A DNA stretch of 64,000 bases from Pelagibacteraceae bacterium AG-414-E02 (lineage in GTDB: Bacteria; Pseudomonadota; Alphaproteobacteria; Pelagibacterales; Pelagibacteraceae): the NCBI GenBank assembly GCA_003214615.1, contig QCLK01000002.1, forward strand, positions 1 through 64,000, given 5' to 3'. Within the stretch, counting starts at the first letter, position 1, and each line of letters opens with the position of its first letter. Below are positions 41,255-52,912 of this stretch, piece after piece. The position numbers were made by a program, and so were the translations under genes. The notes under the pieces were generated by a model, which was not told where the DNA came from, searched no databases, and worked only from the letters and a program-made list of their open reading frames with translations.

Positions 41255-42589
41255 ATGAGTAAAGAAAAAAATCTTAAACCCTCTAAGGAATTACCTTTAG
41301 GTTTTGTAGATAGACAGGAAAAAGAATTATTAATCCGAGATTTTATAATTTCTAATATTAAAGAAGTTATGACTAAATACGGATTTCAATATCTCGAGAC
41401 ACCAAGTTTTGAGTATACGGATAGTATTGGCAAATTTTTGCCTGACAAAGAAAGACCAGACCAAGGAGTGTTTTCTTTCAAAGATGAAAATAAATGGTTA
41501 TCACTTCGATATGACCTTACCGCTCCTTTAGCAAGGTACGTTGCGAAAAATTACCTTGAGATTCCTAAACCTTTTAAACGTTATCAACTAGGAACAGTAT
41601 GGAGAAACGAAAAACCAGGACCTGGAAGATTTAGAGAGTTTTTACAATTTGATGCAGATTATGTAGGAACAAAAAGTTTACAAGCTGATGCTGAACTTTG
41701 TGTATTAATATCTGAGATATTAGAAAAATGTGGACTAGATAAAAAAGATTATACCGTGAAGATTTCTTCTAGAAAATTCACCAATAAACTCTTTGAGCAA
41801 TTAAAAATTAAATCAAAGGAGCAAATATCAACTACTTTACGTGCTCTTGATAAGATCGATAGACTTGGATGGGAAGAGGCAAAGAAACTTCTTGGAGGAG
41901 GCAGAAAAGACAAGTCTGGCGATTATACAAAGGGTGCAAATCTTAATAATGATCAGATAAAAATAATTGAAAATGCTTTAAAAAGCAAAACATCCGACAG
42001 CGAAGACGTTTTAGAAATTATCAAAATATTTGAAGATTATAATTTTGAAAATTATAAATTTGATCCATCGGTGATAAGAGGTTTGGAATATTATACAGGA
42101 CCTATTTTTGAGGTTAATTTAAATTTTGAGGTAAAGAATTCAAAAGGACAAGCCATTCAATTTGGCTCGATAGGGGGAGGCGGAAGATACGATAATCTTG
42201 TAAGCAATTTTGGAAATTATGATTGTCCCGCAACCGGAATATCAATCGGCCTTGATAGGTTAGTGTTTGCTTTAATGCAAAAAAAAGATTTTAAAATTAA
42301 GACTACTCGACCTGTAGTCATATGTGTTTTTGATCAAAACAAAAACAAAGAATATGTTGGGATATTAAATAAACTTAGAATGTCAAATATCAGTTCTGAG
42401 ATTTATCCAGGTGAAGGTAAGTTAAAAAAACAAATGGAGTATGCAAACAAAATAGGCTCTCCAGCTGCTATTTTGTATGGCGATGATGAAATAAAATCTG
42501 GAAAAGTTACTTTAAAAAATCTTAAATCTGGCAAAGAAACTTCCATTACAATTGAAAGTTTAAGCGATGAAATCAAAAAAATACTCTGA
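41255..42589 (+). CDS. hisS: Histidyl-tRNA synthetase, divergent alphaproteobacterial form
   Basis: 444 residues from the ATG at 41255, five bases after the tRNA-His gene; the frame is open through the tRNA but that extension is not protein. Class II motifs: motif 2 TVWRNEKPGPGRFREFLQFDAD (about 115-136) and the His-specific VIRGLEYYTGP (about 275). RYDLTAPLARYVA replaces the usual RPEGTA-type segment, as in the divergent enzyme that charges G-1-less tRNA-His. It charges tRNA-His. No ribosome-binding site exists between tRNA and ATG. Overlaps hisZ by 23 bases. Confidence 0.93.
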   Translation: MSKEKNLKPSKELPLGFVDRQEKELLIRDFIISNIKEVMTKYGFQYLETPSFEYTDSIGKFLPDKERPDQGVFSFKDENKWLSLRYDLTAPLARYVAKNYLEIPKPFKRYQLGTVWRNEKPGPGRFREFLQFDADYVGTKSLQADAELCVLISEILEKCGLDKKDYTVKISSRKFTNKLFEQLKIKSKEQISTTLRALDKIDRLGWEEAKKLLGGGRKDKSGDYTKGANLNNDQIKIIENALKSKTSDSEDVLEIIKIFEDYNFENYKFDPSVIRGLEYYTGPIFEVNLNFEVKNSKGQAIQFGSIGGGGRYDNLVSNFGNYDCPATGISIGLDRLVFALMQKKDFKIKTTRPVVICVFDQNKNKEYVGILNKLRMSNISSEIYPGEGKLKKQMEYANKIGSPAAILYGDDEIKSGKVTLKNLKSGKETSITIESLSDEIKKIL

Positions 42590-43613
42590 AAATATAATAA
42601 AAGTTTTTAAGAAGGATGGTTTTGTTTTATCAGAACCAGATGTTCTTTTAGATTCAGATTACATTATTCAAAGGTCAGGCGAAAATTTTAGAAAACTAAT
42701 GCTCACTTTTGAGGATGATAGTGGGAAAAGCATTTGTTTACGACCAGATTTAACCGTTGCTTCGTGTATAAAATATTTAAAAGATAATTCTAAAGCAAAT
42801 TCAAAAATTTTTTATTCAGGCCAAGCCTACAGAAGATCAAATAACTCAAAGGACAAGGTCATTAATGACCAGTTAGGAATAGAGATTTTAGGTTCTAAGA
42901 ATAAATTTACTGATGATTTAAAAGTTTTAAAAACAATTGCAAGTTCAATTGAAAAAATAAAAATAAAAAATACGTCGATCAAAGTGAGTGATGTAAGTTT
43001 ATTTCAAAAGTTAATAGAGTCATTAACAATTCCAGAAAGATGGAAAATGAGATTAAAAAGACACTTTTGGCGACCTCAATATTTTGAAGATTTGCTTAAG
43101 AGACTCGAAACGAACTCTGATGTAGATCCAGCGGCAGTTGAGTTAGATAAAAAAAGATTTACCGAGATGAAAAATCTTGATCAAAGCAAAGAAATTGCAA
43201 GTCGTAAAGTTTCTGAAATTTTGTCTAGATTTGATAGAAAAATCAAAGATCCCAGATTATTTAAAGAAAATAAAAAAATTGTTAAAATTATTAGGGAGTA
43301 TTTAAAAATTAATTGTCCAATTGATAAACTAGAAGAAACTTTAAAAAGTTTTGCTAAAAAAAATAAATTAAGTAATAGTGTTTTTAAAGATTTATCAACT
43401 ATAAAAAAATTATCAAAAATAAATTCAAAAACTATTTTTTCAACAAATTTTGGACGAGATATAGAATATTATACCGGAATAGTTTTTGAAATATATAACG
43501 CATCAAGAAAAGAGATAGCTAGAGGCGGGAGATATGATGGTTTGCTCAAAAGTCTTGGATCTAAAAAAAATATTTCAGCAGTTGGAGCTGCAATCAATTT
43601 AAATAATTTATAA
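42567..43613 (+). CDS. hisZ: ATP phosphoribosyltransferase regulatory subunit
   Basis: 348 residues, HisRS-like fold: RPDLTVASCIKYL (about 51), FYSGQAYRRS (about 76) and FGRDIEYYTGIVFEIY (about 294), GGRYDGLLKSLG (about 316), without a full set of synthetase residues. It forms the hetero-octamer with the short HisG and gives histidine feedback. Overlaps hisS and is followed by hisG after two bases. Confidence 0.92.
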   Translation: MKSKKYSENIIKVFKKDGFVLSEPDVLLDSDYIIQRSGENFRKLMLTFEDDSGKSICLRPDLTVASCIKYLKDNSKANSKIFYSGQAYRRSNNSKDKVINDQLGIEILGSKNKFTDDLKVLKTIASSIEKIKIKNTSIKVSDVSLFQKLIESLTIPERWKMRLKRHFWRPQYFEDLLKRLETNSDVDPAAVELDKKRFTEMKNLDQSKEIASRKVSEILSRFDRKIKDPRLFKENKKIVKIIREYLKINCPIDKLEETLKSFAKKNKLSNSVFKDLSTIKKLSKINSKTIFSTNFGRDIEYYTGIVFEIYNASRKEIARGGRYDGLLKSLGSKKNISAVGAAINLNNL

Positions 43614-43615
43614 AT

Positions 43616-44293
43616 ATGAAAAATTTAATAACCATAGGCTTACCAAGCAAAGGAAGATTAAAAGAAGGTTCAATAAGTTTCTTTGAAAAAAAAAATTTTA
43701 AACCAACGTCCAATGGAGGTGAAAGGAATTATTTTGCTCAAATAGAGAATTTACCTAATTCAAAAATTATATATTTACATGCTAAAGAGATAATCCAAAG
43801 ACTGGGTGATGGGACTATTGATATGGGAATATCAGGTTTAGATTTACTAAAAGAATCGTCGACAAATCTCCAAAAAAAAATTGAAATTAAAAAAAAACTA
43901 GATTTTGGTTTAGCGAATGTTGTAGTTGCTATTCCTAATGACTGGATAGATGTTCAAACAGTAGCAGATTTAGAGGAAGTTTCTTTTGATTTTAGAGACA
44001 AAAAGAATACCAGGTTGCGGGTTGCAACGAAGTATCCAAATTTAACTAATAATTTTCTAGTTTCAAAAGGAATTACCCAATACAAACTTGTGTCAAGTCT
44101 TGGCGCTACAGAAACCTATCCATTCATTGGATCATCTGAAATTATTACAGATATAACTTCAACAGGAAAAACCTTAAAAGATAATAATCTTAGAATTCTT
44201 AAAGATGGATGTATTTTAAATTCTCAAGCTTGTTTATTAATTTCAAAAAAAAAGGCCACAAAGTTGCGGCCTTTTTTAAATTCATTATTTTAA
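43616..44293 (+). CDS. hisG: ATP phosphoribosyltransferase, short form
   Basis: 225 residues, the short type that needs HisZ. TIGLPSKGRLKEGSI at the start, GDGTIDMGISGLDLL (about 62-76) and EIITDITSTGKTLKDNNL (about 178) holding the PRPP loop. It starts histidine synthesis. The last 16 codons contain the stem of a bidirectional terminator (44248-44277), so the C-terminal residues KKATKLRPFL are shaped by it. Confidence 0.94.
   Translation: MKNLITIGLPSKGRLKEGSISFFEKKNFKPTSNGGERNYFAQIENLPNSKIIYLHAKEIIQRLGDGTIDMGISGLDLLKESSTNLQKKIEIKKKLDFGLANVVVAIPNDWIDVQTVADLEEVSFDFRDKKNTRLRVATKYPNLTNNFLVSKGITQYKLVSSLGATETYPFIGSSEIITDITSTGKTLKDNNLRILKDGCILNSQACLLISKKKATKLRPFLNSLF
44248..44277. terminator. Bidirectional intrinsic terminator inside hisG
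   Basis: AAAAAAGGCC (44248-44257) pairs with GGCCTTTTTT (44268-44277) around a ten-base loop. The T-run serves the plus-strand hisG transcript and the A-run, read from the minus strand, serves groEL. It lies entirely inside the hisG coding region, before its stop. Confidence 0.8.
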
Positions 44294-44298
44294 GCGGG

Positions 44299-46249
<1,951 letters not shown>

Positions 46250-46393
46250 TTAAATTTTCTCCTAATTTTTTATAAGCTGATATATAATATTGGATACTAA
46301 AATTTCAATACCCTCAAAAAAACCTATGTTTTATAGCACAATTGTACCAAAATAGTGTATTTTTTTCCTCTCTTGAGCTAATCATTTAATATC

Positions 46394-47212
46394 ATGGAAA
46401 CTAAATTAATTAAGGGCCTGAGCCAAATTCAAAGTAATTATGATGCTTTCTTTATTGATTTATGGGGTGTAATGCATAATGGAATTCAACTATACCCAGA
46501 AGCTATAAAGGTTTTGGAAAATTTACATAAATTAAATAAACGGTTTGTTTTAATGTCAAATGCTCCTCGACCATCAAAAAATGTTGAAAAATTTCTGTTA
46601 AATTTAAAAATGAACAAAACTTTTACTAAAAATATTTTTACCTCAGGGGAGGCAGCAATTAAAAGTATACAAAGCAGCAGATATGGAAAAAATTTTTATC
46701 ATCTTGGACCTGAAAGAGACAACAGTTTATTTGAGGGATTAGAAAAAAATAAAAGAAGTATAGAAGAAGCTGATTTTATTTTATGCACTGGGTTTTTAGA
46801 AACAGAAGAAGATTCATTAAATTTTTATAAAAATTTATTAAAAAAACATATTGGATTAAAAATGATCTGTACTAATCCTGATTTAATAGTTAATCGAGGC
46901 TCCAAAAAAGAATACTGCGCCGGTACGCTCGCTGCAATTTTTCAGGAATTAGGTGGAGAAGTGATTTATTTTGGAAAACCTTACCCTGAGATTTATAAAT
47001 TTTGTACCAATAAAGATGAAAAAGTACTTGTTGTTGGAGATAACATTCGAACAGATATTAAAGGAGCAAATAATATGAAATTTGATTCTTTGTTTATTAC
47101 TGACGGAATTCATAGAAATGAATTTATAAATATGTCATTAGAAAAGTATGATAAAATTTTAGAAAATTATGGTGTTGAGACTAATTTTTTTCAAAAAAAG
47201 TTAACCTGGTAG
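46394..47212 (+). CDS. HAD-IIA family phosphatase (TIGR01459-like)
   Basis: 272 residues. Motif I FFIDLWGVMHNG (about 21-32), motif II VLMSNAPRPSKN (about 53-64), and LVVGDNIRTDIKGAN (about 215-229). The W-G-V form and the position before ribF match the alphaproteobacterial TIGR01459 group. Likely a sugar-phosphate or nucleotide phosphatase; substrate unknown. Three bases to ribF. Confidence 0.87.
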   Translation: METKLIKGLSQIQSNYDAFFIDLWGVMHNGIQLYPEAIKVLENLHKLNKRFVLMSNAPRPSKNVEKFLLNLKMNKTFTKNIFTSGEAAIKSIQSSRYGKNFYHLGPERDNSLFEGLEKNKRSIEEADFILCTGFLETEEDSLNFYKNLLKKHIGLKMICTNPDLIVNRGSKKEYCAGTLAAIFQELGGEVIYFGKPYPEIYKFCTNKDEKVLVVGDNIRTDIKGANNMKFDSLFITDGIHRNEFINMSLEKYDKILENYGVETNFFQKKLTW

Positions 47213-47215
47213 ATT

Positions 47216-48154
47216 ATGGATAATTTTAGCAGCGCAAATATTTCCAATCGTTTTAAACGCTCAGCAGTGGCTATAGGAAATTTTGATGGCGTGCATAAGG
47301 GCCACCAAAAAATTTTTGCTAAAGCAAAAAAATTTTCTAAAAAAAACAAAATTAAATTTGGTATTTTAACTTTTACGCCATTACCTGTAATGTTTTTTAA
47401 TAAAAAAATAAAAAACCATAGGCTAGTATCAGAGAATCATAAATTAAAACTTTTTAAAAAATATGGAGTGGACTTTGTAATAAATATAAAATTTAATAAA
47501 ACTTTTTCAAAACAAAGCGCAGAAAATTTTATAAGTAAAACAATTTACAAAAAAATTAATCCAAAATTTATTTTTGTTAGTAGTAATTTTAAGTTTGGAA
47601 ACAAAAGGAAAGGTAATATAAATTTACTAAAAAAATTTAGTAATAAATATGATTATCGCCTAATAAACACGAAAGCGTTCAAGTATAAGAAAAAAATAGT
47701 TTCATCTACTAGAATAAGAAAATGTTTGCAAACAGGAAATATAAATTTAGCCAATATCTTGTTATCAAGAACCTGGTTTATAGATGGCGTAGTTAGAAAA
47801 GGAAAAAAATTAGGCAGAAAATTGGGATTTAGAACGTGCAATATTAGAGTTAAAAATTATATTTTACCCAAGATTGGAATTTATGCAGTTAAGGTATTGA
47901 TAGGAGACAATAAGAAAATATTTAATGGTGCGGCCTATTTAGGATTTAGACCTACTTTTAAGGGCAAAGAAATTTTTCTTGAGATATATATCTTTGGAAT
48001 TAATAAAAATTTATATAAAAAAAGGCTAAACGTTTATTTTTTAAAGTTTATAAGAAGAGATCAAAAATTTAAAAATTCAAGGAAATTGATTGATCAAATG
48101 AATAAAGATGTAATTTCTGCAAAAAAAGAGTTAAAAACAAAATTAATACCATGA
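47216..48154 (+). CDS. ribF: Bifunctional riboflavin kinase/FAD synthetase
   Basis: 312 residues. FMN adenylyltransferase domain at the N-terminus with NFDGVHKGHQ (about 23-32) and SSTRIRKCL (about 162), then the riboflavin kinase barrel with GRKLGFRTCNI (about 200-210). It makes FMN and FAD. Overlaps ileS by four bases. Unusually Lys-rich, in keeping with the A+T bias. Confidence 0.94.
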   Translation: MDNFSSANISNRFKRSAVAIGNFDGVHKGHQKIFAKAKKFSKKNKIKFGILTFTPLPVMFFNKKIKNHRLVSENHKLKLFKKYGVDFVINIKFNKTFSKQSAENFISKTIYKKINPKFIFVSSNFKFGNKRKGNINLLKKFSNKYDYRLINTKAFKYKKKIVSSTRIRKCLQTGNINLANILLSRTWFIDGVVRKGKKLGRKLGFRTCNIRVKNYILPKIGIYAVKVLIGDNKKIFNGAAYLGFRPTFKGKEIFLEIYIFGINKNLYKKRLNVYFLKFIRRDQKFKNSRKLIDQMNKDVISAKKELKTKLIP

Positions 48155-50922
48155 GCAAAGAAAATATTAACTTACCCAGGACTTCATTTTCAATGAAGGC
48201 AAACTTGCCAAACAAAGAGCCTGAAATTTTAAAAATTTGGGAAAATTTAAATTTATATAAAAAGCTGAGAGAATCTCGTAAAGGAAAAGAAAAATTTATT
48301 TTACACGATGGTCCTCCATACGCAAACGGTCACATTCATATGGGAACTGCTTTAAATAAAATTTTAAAGGATATGATTACTAGATTTCATCAAATGGATG
48401 GAAAAGATTCTGTTTATGTGCCTGGTTGGGATTGTCACGGGTTACCTATAGAATGGAAAATTGAAGAGCAGTATAAAAAAAATAAAAAAGACAAGGATCA
48501 GGTCCCGATAAAAAATTTTAGACTAGAGTGCAGAGAATTTGCTGAAAAGTGGATAAAAATTCACATCGAAGAATTTAGAAGATTGGGCGTAGAAGGTGAT
48601 TGGAAGAATTATTATTCTACAATGAGTTTTGACGCCGAGGCGCAAATAGTTAGGGAATTAGGAAAATTCTTACTTGATGGTAGTTTGTACCAAGGTTATA
48701 AGCCAGTGCTTTGGTCTACGGTTGAAAAAACTGCACTAGCAGATGCTGAAGTTGAATATAAAGACCACACTTCAAATACGGTATATGTAGGTTTTAAAGT
48801 TAAGACTTCAAAAAATAATTCATTAATAGGTTCTGATATTATAATATGGACTACTACGCCCTGGACCATACCTGCAAATAAAGCTTTGGCGTATAACAAA
48901 AATCTTGATTATTCGATTATCGAAATTAGATCAGCATCAGAGAATCTTGATAATAAAAAAATTATAATCGCAACACAGCTACTCGATCAAGTTTTTAAGA
49001 GTTGTGAAATAGAAAATTATAAATTAATTAAAAAAATAAAAGGTAAAGATTTTGAAGGAACAGTTTGTTCACATCCTTTTGAAAATTTAGGATATCTGTA
49101 TGACGTACCAATGTTGGAAGCAAATTTTGTAACACTTGAGCAAGGAACGGGTTTTGTGCATTGTGCCCCTAGTCATGGACCAGATGATTTTAATTTGTGT
49201 TTAAAACATGGAATCAAAGCCTTAGATACAATTGATGACGATGGCAGATATACTAAACACATAAAAAAATTTGAAGGAATCCATATTTTTAAAGCAGATC
49301 AAATCGTAATTGAAAATCTTAAGGAATGTAAAAGACTATTAAAAAATGGCAAACTTAATCATAGCTACCCTCATTCTTGGAGATCCAAAGCACCTTTGGT
49401 TCATAGAGCTACATCTCAATGGTTTATTTCTATGGAAAAAAAAGATTTAAGAAAAAAAGCACTTAAAGCTATCAATGAGACAGATTTTTATCCTGAAAGG
49501 GGTAGAGATAGAATTCGATCAATGATCGAAACTAGACCTGACTGGTGTATTTCCCGACAAAGAATTTGGGGGGTACCTTTGCCTTTGTTTGTTTCAAAAA
49601 AAACAAAAGAACCTTTGAAAGATCCAGATGTAATAGAAAATATTGCAAGAATTTTTGAAAAAGAGGGAGCAGACTGCTGGTTTACGGACGATCCTCAAAA
49701 ATTTTTAGGAAAAAAATATAAAAAAGATGACTACATTAAATCTAGCGACATAGTCGAAGTTTGGTTTGATAGCGGTGCTACGCACAGTTATGTTTTAGAA
49801 AAGAGAAAAGATTTGGCTTGGCCAGCATCAATGTATTTAGAAGGTTCTGATCAGCATAGAGGCTGGTTTCACTCGTCTTTATTAGAATCCTGCGGAACTA
49901 GGGGCAAAGCTCCATTTAAAAGCATTCTTACCCATGGTTTTGTAGTTGATGGAAAAGGTTTAAAAATGTCAAAGTCCACTGGAAACATAATTGCTCCAGA
50001 AGATATTCTTAAAAAATATGGTGCTGACATTTTGCGTGTTTGGGTTGCGGCTTCTGATTATGCTGAAGATTTAAGGTTGGATTATTCTATTCTAGAGCAA
50101 CACGCAGAATCATATAGAAAAATTAGAAATACATTTAGATTTTTATTAGGAAATCTAAAAGATCAAAAAATGGAATTTAAATTAAATTCAAAAGAAATTG
50201 AAAAATGGCCAGAACTTGAACGTTATATTCTTCACCAAATTTTTGTACTAAATATAAATTTTAAAAAGTGTTTAAAAGAATATAATTTTCACAAATTGTA
50301 TAAGGAACTTCTTAATTTTTGTTCCCTAGATTTGTCTGCTTTTTATTTCGATATTAGAAAAGATGTGCTTTATTGCGATGATTTAGAGTCACCTCGTAGA
50401 AAGATTTGCATTAATTTATTAACAATAACATTGGATAATTTATTGAAATGGTTCGCTCCCATACTTTCGTTTACAACTGAAGAGATTTTTCAAATTCTTA
50501 ATAAAGAAAAAAAAACTAGCATTCATCTTGAAAACTTTCCTAATATTCCTTCAGAATGGGAAAATAAAAAAATATTTGAAAAATGGGAAAAGCTTAAAAT
50601 AGTTAGAAATGTTACAAATGCTGCAATCGAGGTTAAGAGATCAAGTAAAGATATTGGTTCTAGCTTAGAAGCTGATATTGAGGTTTATTTAGGTGAAAAA
50701 TATTTAAATTCAGTTAAAGACATAAATTTGTCTGAATTTTTTATTACATCTCATGCTAAAGCAAAAAGCATGACAAACAGTGACAAATTTTTCAAAATAG
50801 AAGGCATAGACGGTATAGCTGTTTCAGTAAAAAAGGCTGAAGGGGAAAAATGTTCTAGATGCTGGAAAATTTTGGGAAATCCATGCGATAGATGTAGCAG
50901 CGTATTAAAAAACTACCTTTAA
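48151..50922 (+). CDS. ileS: Isoleucyl-tRNA synthetase
   Basis: 923 residues. HIGH-type HIHMG in PPYANGHIHMGTAL (about 55-68), editing domain (about 200-400) with TTTPWTIPAN, KMSKS at LKMSKSTGN (about 607), and the C-terminal zinc cysteines CSRCW...CDRC (about 900-917). Charges tRNA-Ile. lspA starts at the base after its stop. Confidence 0.97.
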   Translation: MSKENINLPRTSFSMKANLPNKEPEILKIWENLNLYKKLRESRKGKEKFILHDGPPYANGHIHMGTALNKILKDMITRFHQMDGKDSVYVPGWDCHGLPIEWKIEEQYKKNKKDKDQVPIKNFRLECREFAEKWIKIHIEEFRRLGVEGDWKNYYSTMSFDAEAQIVRELGKFLLDGSLYQGYKPVLWSTVEKTALADAEVEYKDHTSNTVYVGFKVKTSKNNSLIGSDIIIWTTTPWTIPANKALAYNKNLDYSIIEIRSASENLDNKKIIIATQLLDQVFKSCEIENYKLIKKIKGKDFEGTVCSHPFENLGYLYDVPMLEANFVTLEQGTGFVHCAPSHGPDDFNLCLKHGIKALDTIDDDGRYTKHIKKFEGIHIFKADQIVIENLKECKRLLKNGKLNHSYPHSWRSKAPLVHRATSQWFISMEKKDLRKKALKAINETDFYPERGRDRIRSMIETRPDWCISRQRIWGVPLPLFVSKKTKEPLKDPDVIENIARIFEKEGADCWFTDDPQKFLGKKYKKDDYIKSSDIVEVWFDSGATHSYVLEKRKDLAWPASMYLEGSDQHRGWFHSSLLESCGTRGKAPFKSILTHGFVVDGKGLKMSKSTGNIIAPEDILKKYGADILRVWVAASDYAEDLRLDYSILEQHAESYRKIRNTFRFLLGNLKDQKMEFKLNSKEIEKWPELERYILHQIFVLNINFKKCLKEYNFHKLYKELLNFCSLDLSAFYFDIRKDVLYCDDLESPRRKICINLLTITLDNLLKWFAPILSFTTEEIFQILNKEKKTSIHLENFPNIPSEWENKKIFEKWEKLKIVRNVTNAAIEVKRSSKDIGSSLEADIEVYLGEKYLNSVKDINLSEFFITSHAKAKSMTNSDKFFKIEGIDGIAVSVKKAEGEKCSRCWKILGNPCDRCSSVLKNYL

Positions 50923-51393
50923 ATGAAAAAAATTATAATTATTTCGTCTATTTTTTTTGTTGATCGAATATCCAAGATGTATTTAATTAATTTGCAAGAA
51001 ATGGGCACGGAAATTGATTTTTATATATTTTCATTTTTAAATTTTTATTTAGTATGGAATACTGGTATTGGTTTTGGTTTAGCTTCAACGGAAGCTAATA
51101 CCATATACCACATTATTACCGCAGTTATTGTTCTAGTAAATATTGGTCTTATTTATTTTCTTTTAAAAGCAAATGGTATTTATATTTACTTAATCTCCAT
51201 AATTTTAGGGGGGTCATTGGGTAATCTATTCGACAGAATCTATTATTATGCTGTACCAGATTTTATTGACTTTCATTTGGGTAATTTTCATTGGTTTGTA
51301 TTTAATATTGCTGATATTTTTATTACAATTGGTATAATTGGTCTTATAATCGGTGAATTTACAAAAGGAAAAAAGTTTTCAGAAAATGTTTAA
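50923..51393 (+). CDS. lspA: Lipoprotein signal peptidase
   Basis: 156 residues, four membrane helices. Catalytic Asp pair in [10 protein letters not shown] (about 105) and [11 protein letters not shown] (about 128), with the family DRISKMYLI near the start and NTGIGFGLA near 46. It cleaves diacylated prolipoproteins at the inner membrane. The next gene encodes such a lipoprotein and overlaps it by eight bases. Confidence 0.94.
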   Translation: MKKIIIISSIFFVDRISKMYLINLQEMGTEIDFYIFSFLNFYLVWNTGIGFGLASTEANTIYHIITAVIVLVNIGLIYFLLKANGIYIYLISIILGGSLGNLFDRIYYYAVPDFIDFHLGNFHWFVFNIADIFITIGIIGLIIGEFTKGKKFSENV

Positions 51394-51700
51394 AAAAAAA
51401 ATAATATTTCCTTTACTATTTATTTTCTTATTTACCGCGTGTTCCAAAAATGATTGGGACTCAGTAAAAAGGGGATTAACTGGTCAAAAAGGAAATAATA
51501 CGGATGAATTTTTAGTTAGAAAAAAAGATCCTTTAATTTTACCACCAGAGTTCGGTAAACTACCAACTCCTGGAGAAAGAAGGGCGGCAAAAAGAGAAAC
51601 ATCAATTTTTGAAGAAACATTAGGCAGAGTAGAAGAGGATACATCAGCAGCACCAAGCAGCATCGAAGATTCAATTTTAAAAAAAATCAAAAAAGATTAA
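51386..51700 (+). CDS. DUF3035 lipoprotein
   Basis: 104 residues from the ATG at 51386; the frame extends further upstream but inside lspA. Lipoprotein signal peptide: KKK, hydrophobic [11 protein letters not shown] and lipobox FTAC (Cys about residue 19). DUF3035 landmarks: [24 protein letters not shown]. Exported and lipid-modified; function unknown. It is coupled to lspA, whose product would process it, a gene order common in alphaproteobacteria. Confidence 0.85.
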   Translation: MFKKKIIFPLLFIFLFTACSKNDWDSVKRGLTGQKGNNTDEFLVRKKDPLILPPEFGKLPTPGERRAAKRETSIFEETLGRVEEDTSAAPSSIEDSILKKIKKD

Positions 51701-52912
51701 ATGTTAATTAAAAATAATTTTTTTAAGAATTTTCCATTTAATTCAAAAATAATTAAAAAAAACTTAAAAAAAACAGAAAAAGTTTTTACTTTATTTAAGT
51801 CAGATTTTTACAATTTGAAAATTCCTTTATTAGAATCATACGAAAAAGATTATCAATTTGATTTTTCAATATTGATGGTTAAAAAATTTTCCAAGTATAA
51901 AAATATTGTCATTATTGGTATGGGTGGTTCAATCCTAGGTACAAAAAGTATTTATTCATTTTTAAAAAAAAAAATTAAAAAAGAAGTATTTTTTTTTGAC
52001 AACTTAGATTTAAATTTAAATCTAAAATATCGTAAAATAAAAAATTTAAAAAATACTTGTTTCATTGTAGCTGGAAAATCAGGCAGAACTATCGAAACAA
52101 TAATAAATTTAGGAACTATATTTTCAAAAAATTTATTGAAAAACAGATTGGTTGTTATTGCACAACCAACTGATAACGCTCTAATGGCTATAGCTGATAA
52201 GTATAATGCCGAGGTTATTGAACACAAAGAATTTATAAGCGGTCGTTATTCAGTCTTGTCAGAAACAGGAATGTTTCCAGCGGCATTGATGGGATTAAAT
52301 TTAATGAAATTTAAAAACCTTAAAAGATTAATTAAAAATAAAAATTTTACAGCCACCTTAATTCAAAACGTAGCGTGTATGTACACATTTCTATCAAAAA
52401 AAATTAATAATTCGATTATTCTTAATTACGATTCCAATTTAAACGATTTGGGTTATTGGTATCAACAACTTGTTGCAGAAAGTTTAGGAAAAAAGGGCAA
52501 AGGAATAAATCCTTCTTTATCTTTTGGACCAAAGGACCATCATAGTCTTTTACAGCTATACTTAGACGGACCAAAAGACAAATTTTTCACTTTCTTTAAT
52601 GCCACGTATAAGGACGACCAATGCAAAGTTTACCAAGATATAATTCCTAGTAATATGAAATTTTTAAAAAATAAAAACTTAAGATCTGTCGTTAATGCAC
52701 AATGTAACGCTGTAAAGAATATTTTTAAGTTAAAAAAAATTCCATTTAGACAAATTACCTTTAGTAAAAAAAATGAAGAAGAATTAGGAGAGATATTTAC
52801 TTTTTTTGCTTTAGAAACAATTCTTCTATCGCGTTTAATGAATATAAATCCATTTGATCAGCCTGCTGTGGAAGAAGTTAAAATTGAGACAAAAAAAATT
52901 CTTTCACAATAA
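51701..52912 (+). CDS. pgi: Glucose-6-phosphate isomerase, short divergent form
   Basis: 403 residues, well below the roughly 550 of the E. coli enzyme. SIS-fold motifs: VIIGMGGSILGTKSIY (about 69-84), the phosphate-binding AGKSGRTIETI (about 124-134), and GPKDHHSLLQLYLDGPKD (about 277) with the catalytic His. It interconverts glucose-6-P and fructose-6-P. Begins directly at the stop of the DUF3035 gene. Its last nine bases overlap the convergent rsmD gene. Confidence 0.88.
   Translation: MLIKNNFFKNFPFNSKIIKKNLKKTEKVFTLFKSDFYNLKIPLLESYEKDYQFDFSILMVKKFSKYKNIVIIGMGGSILGTKSIYSFLKKKIKKEVFFFDNLDLNLNLKYRKIKNLKNTCFIVAGKSGRTIETIINLGTIFSKNLLKNRLVVIAQPTDNALMAIADKYNAEVIEHKEFISGRYSVLSETGMFPAALMGLNLMKFKNLKRLIKNKNFTATLIQNVACMYTFLSKKINNSIILNYDSNLNDLGYWYQQLVAESLGKKGKGINPSLSFGPKDHHSLLQLYLDGPKDKFFTFFNATYKDDQCKVYQDIIPSNMKFLKNKNLRSVVNAQCNAVKNIFKLKKIPFRQITFSKKNEEELGEIFTFFALETILLSRLMNINPFDQPAVEEVKIETKKILSQ

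Noticed and set aside
46336-46347. Near-palindrome GCACAATTGTAC upstream of groES as an operator (CIRCE-like)
   Set aside because: It does not match CIRCE and 12 bases of near-symmetry are expected by chance in A+T-rich DNA.
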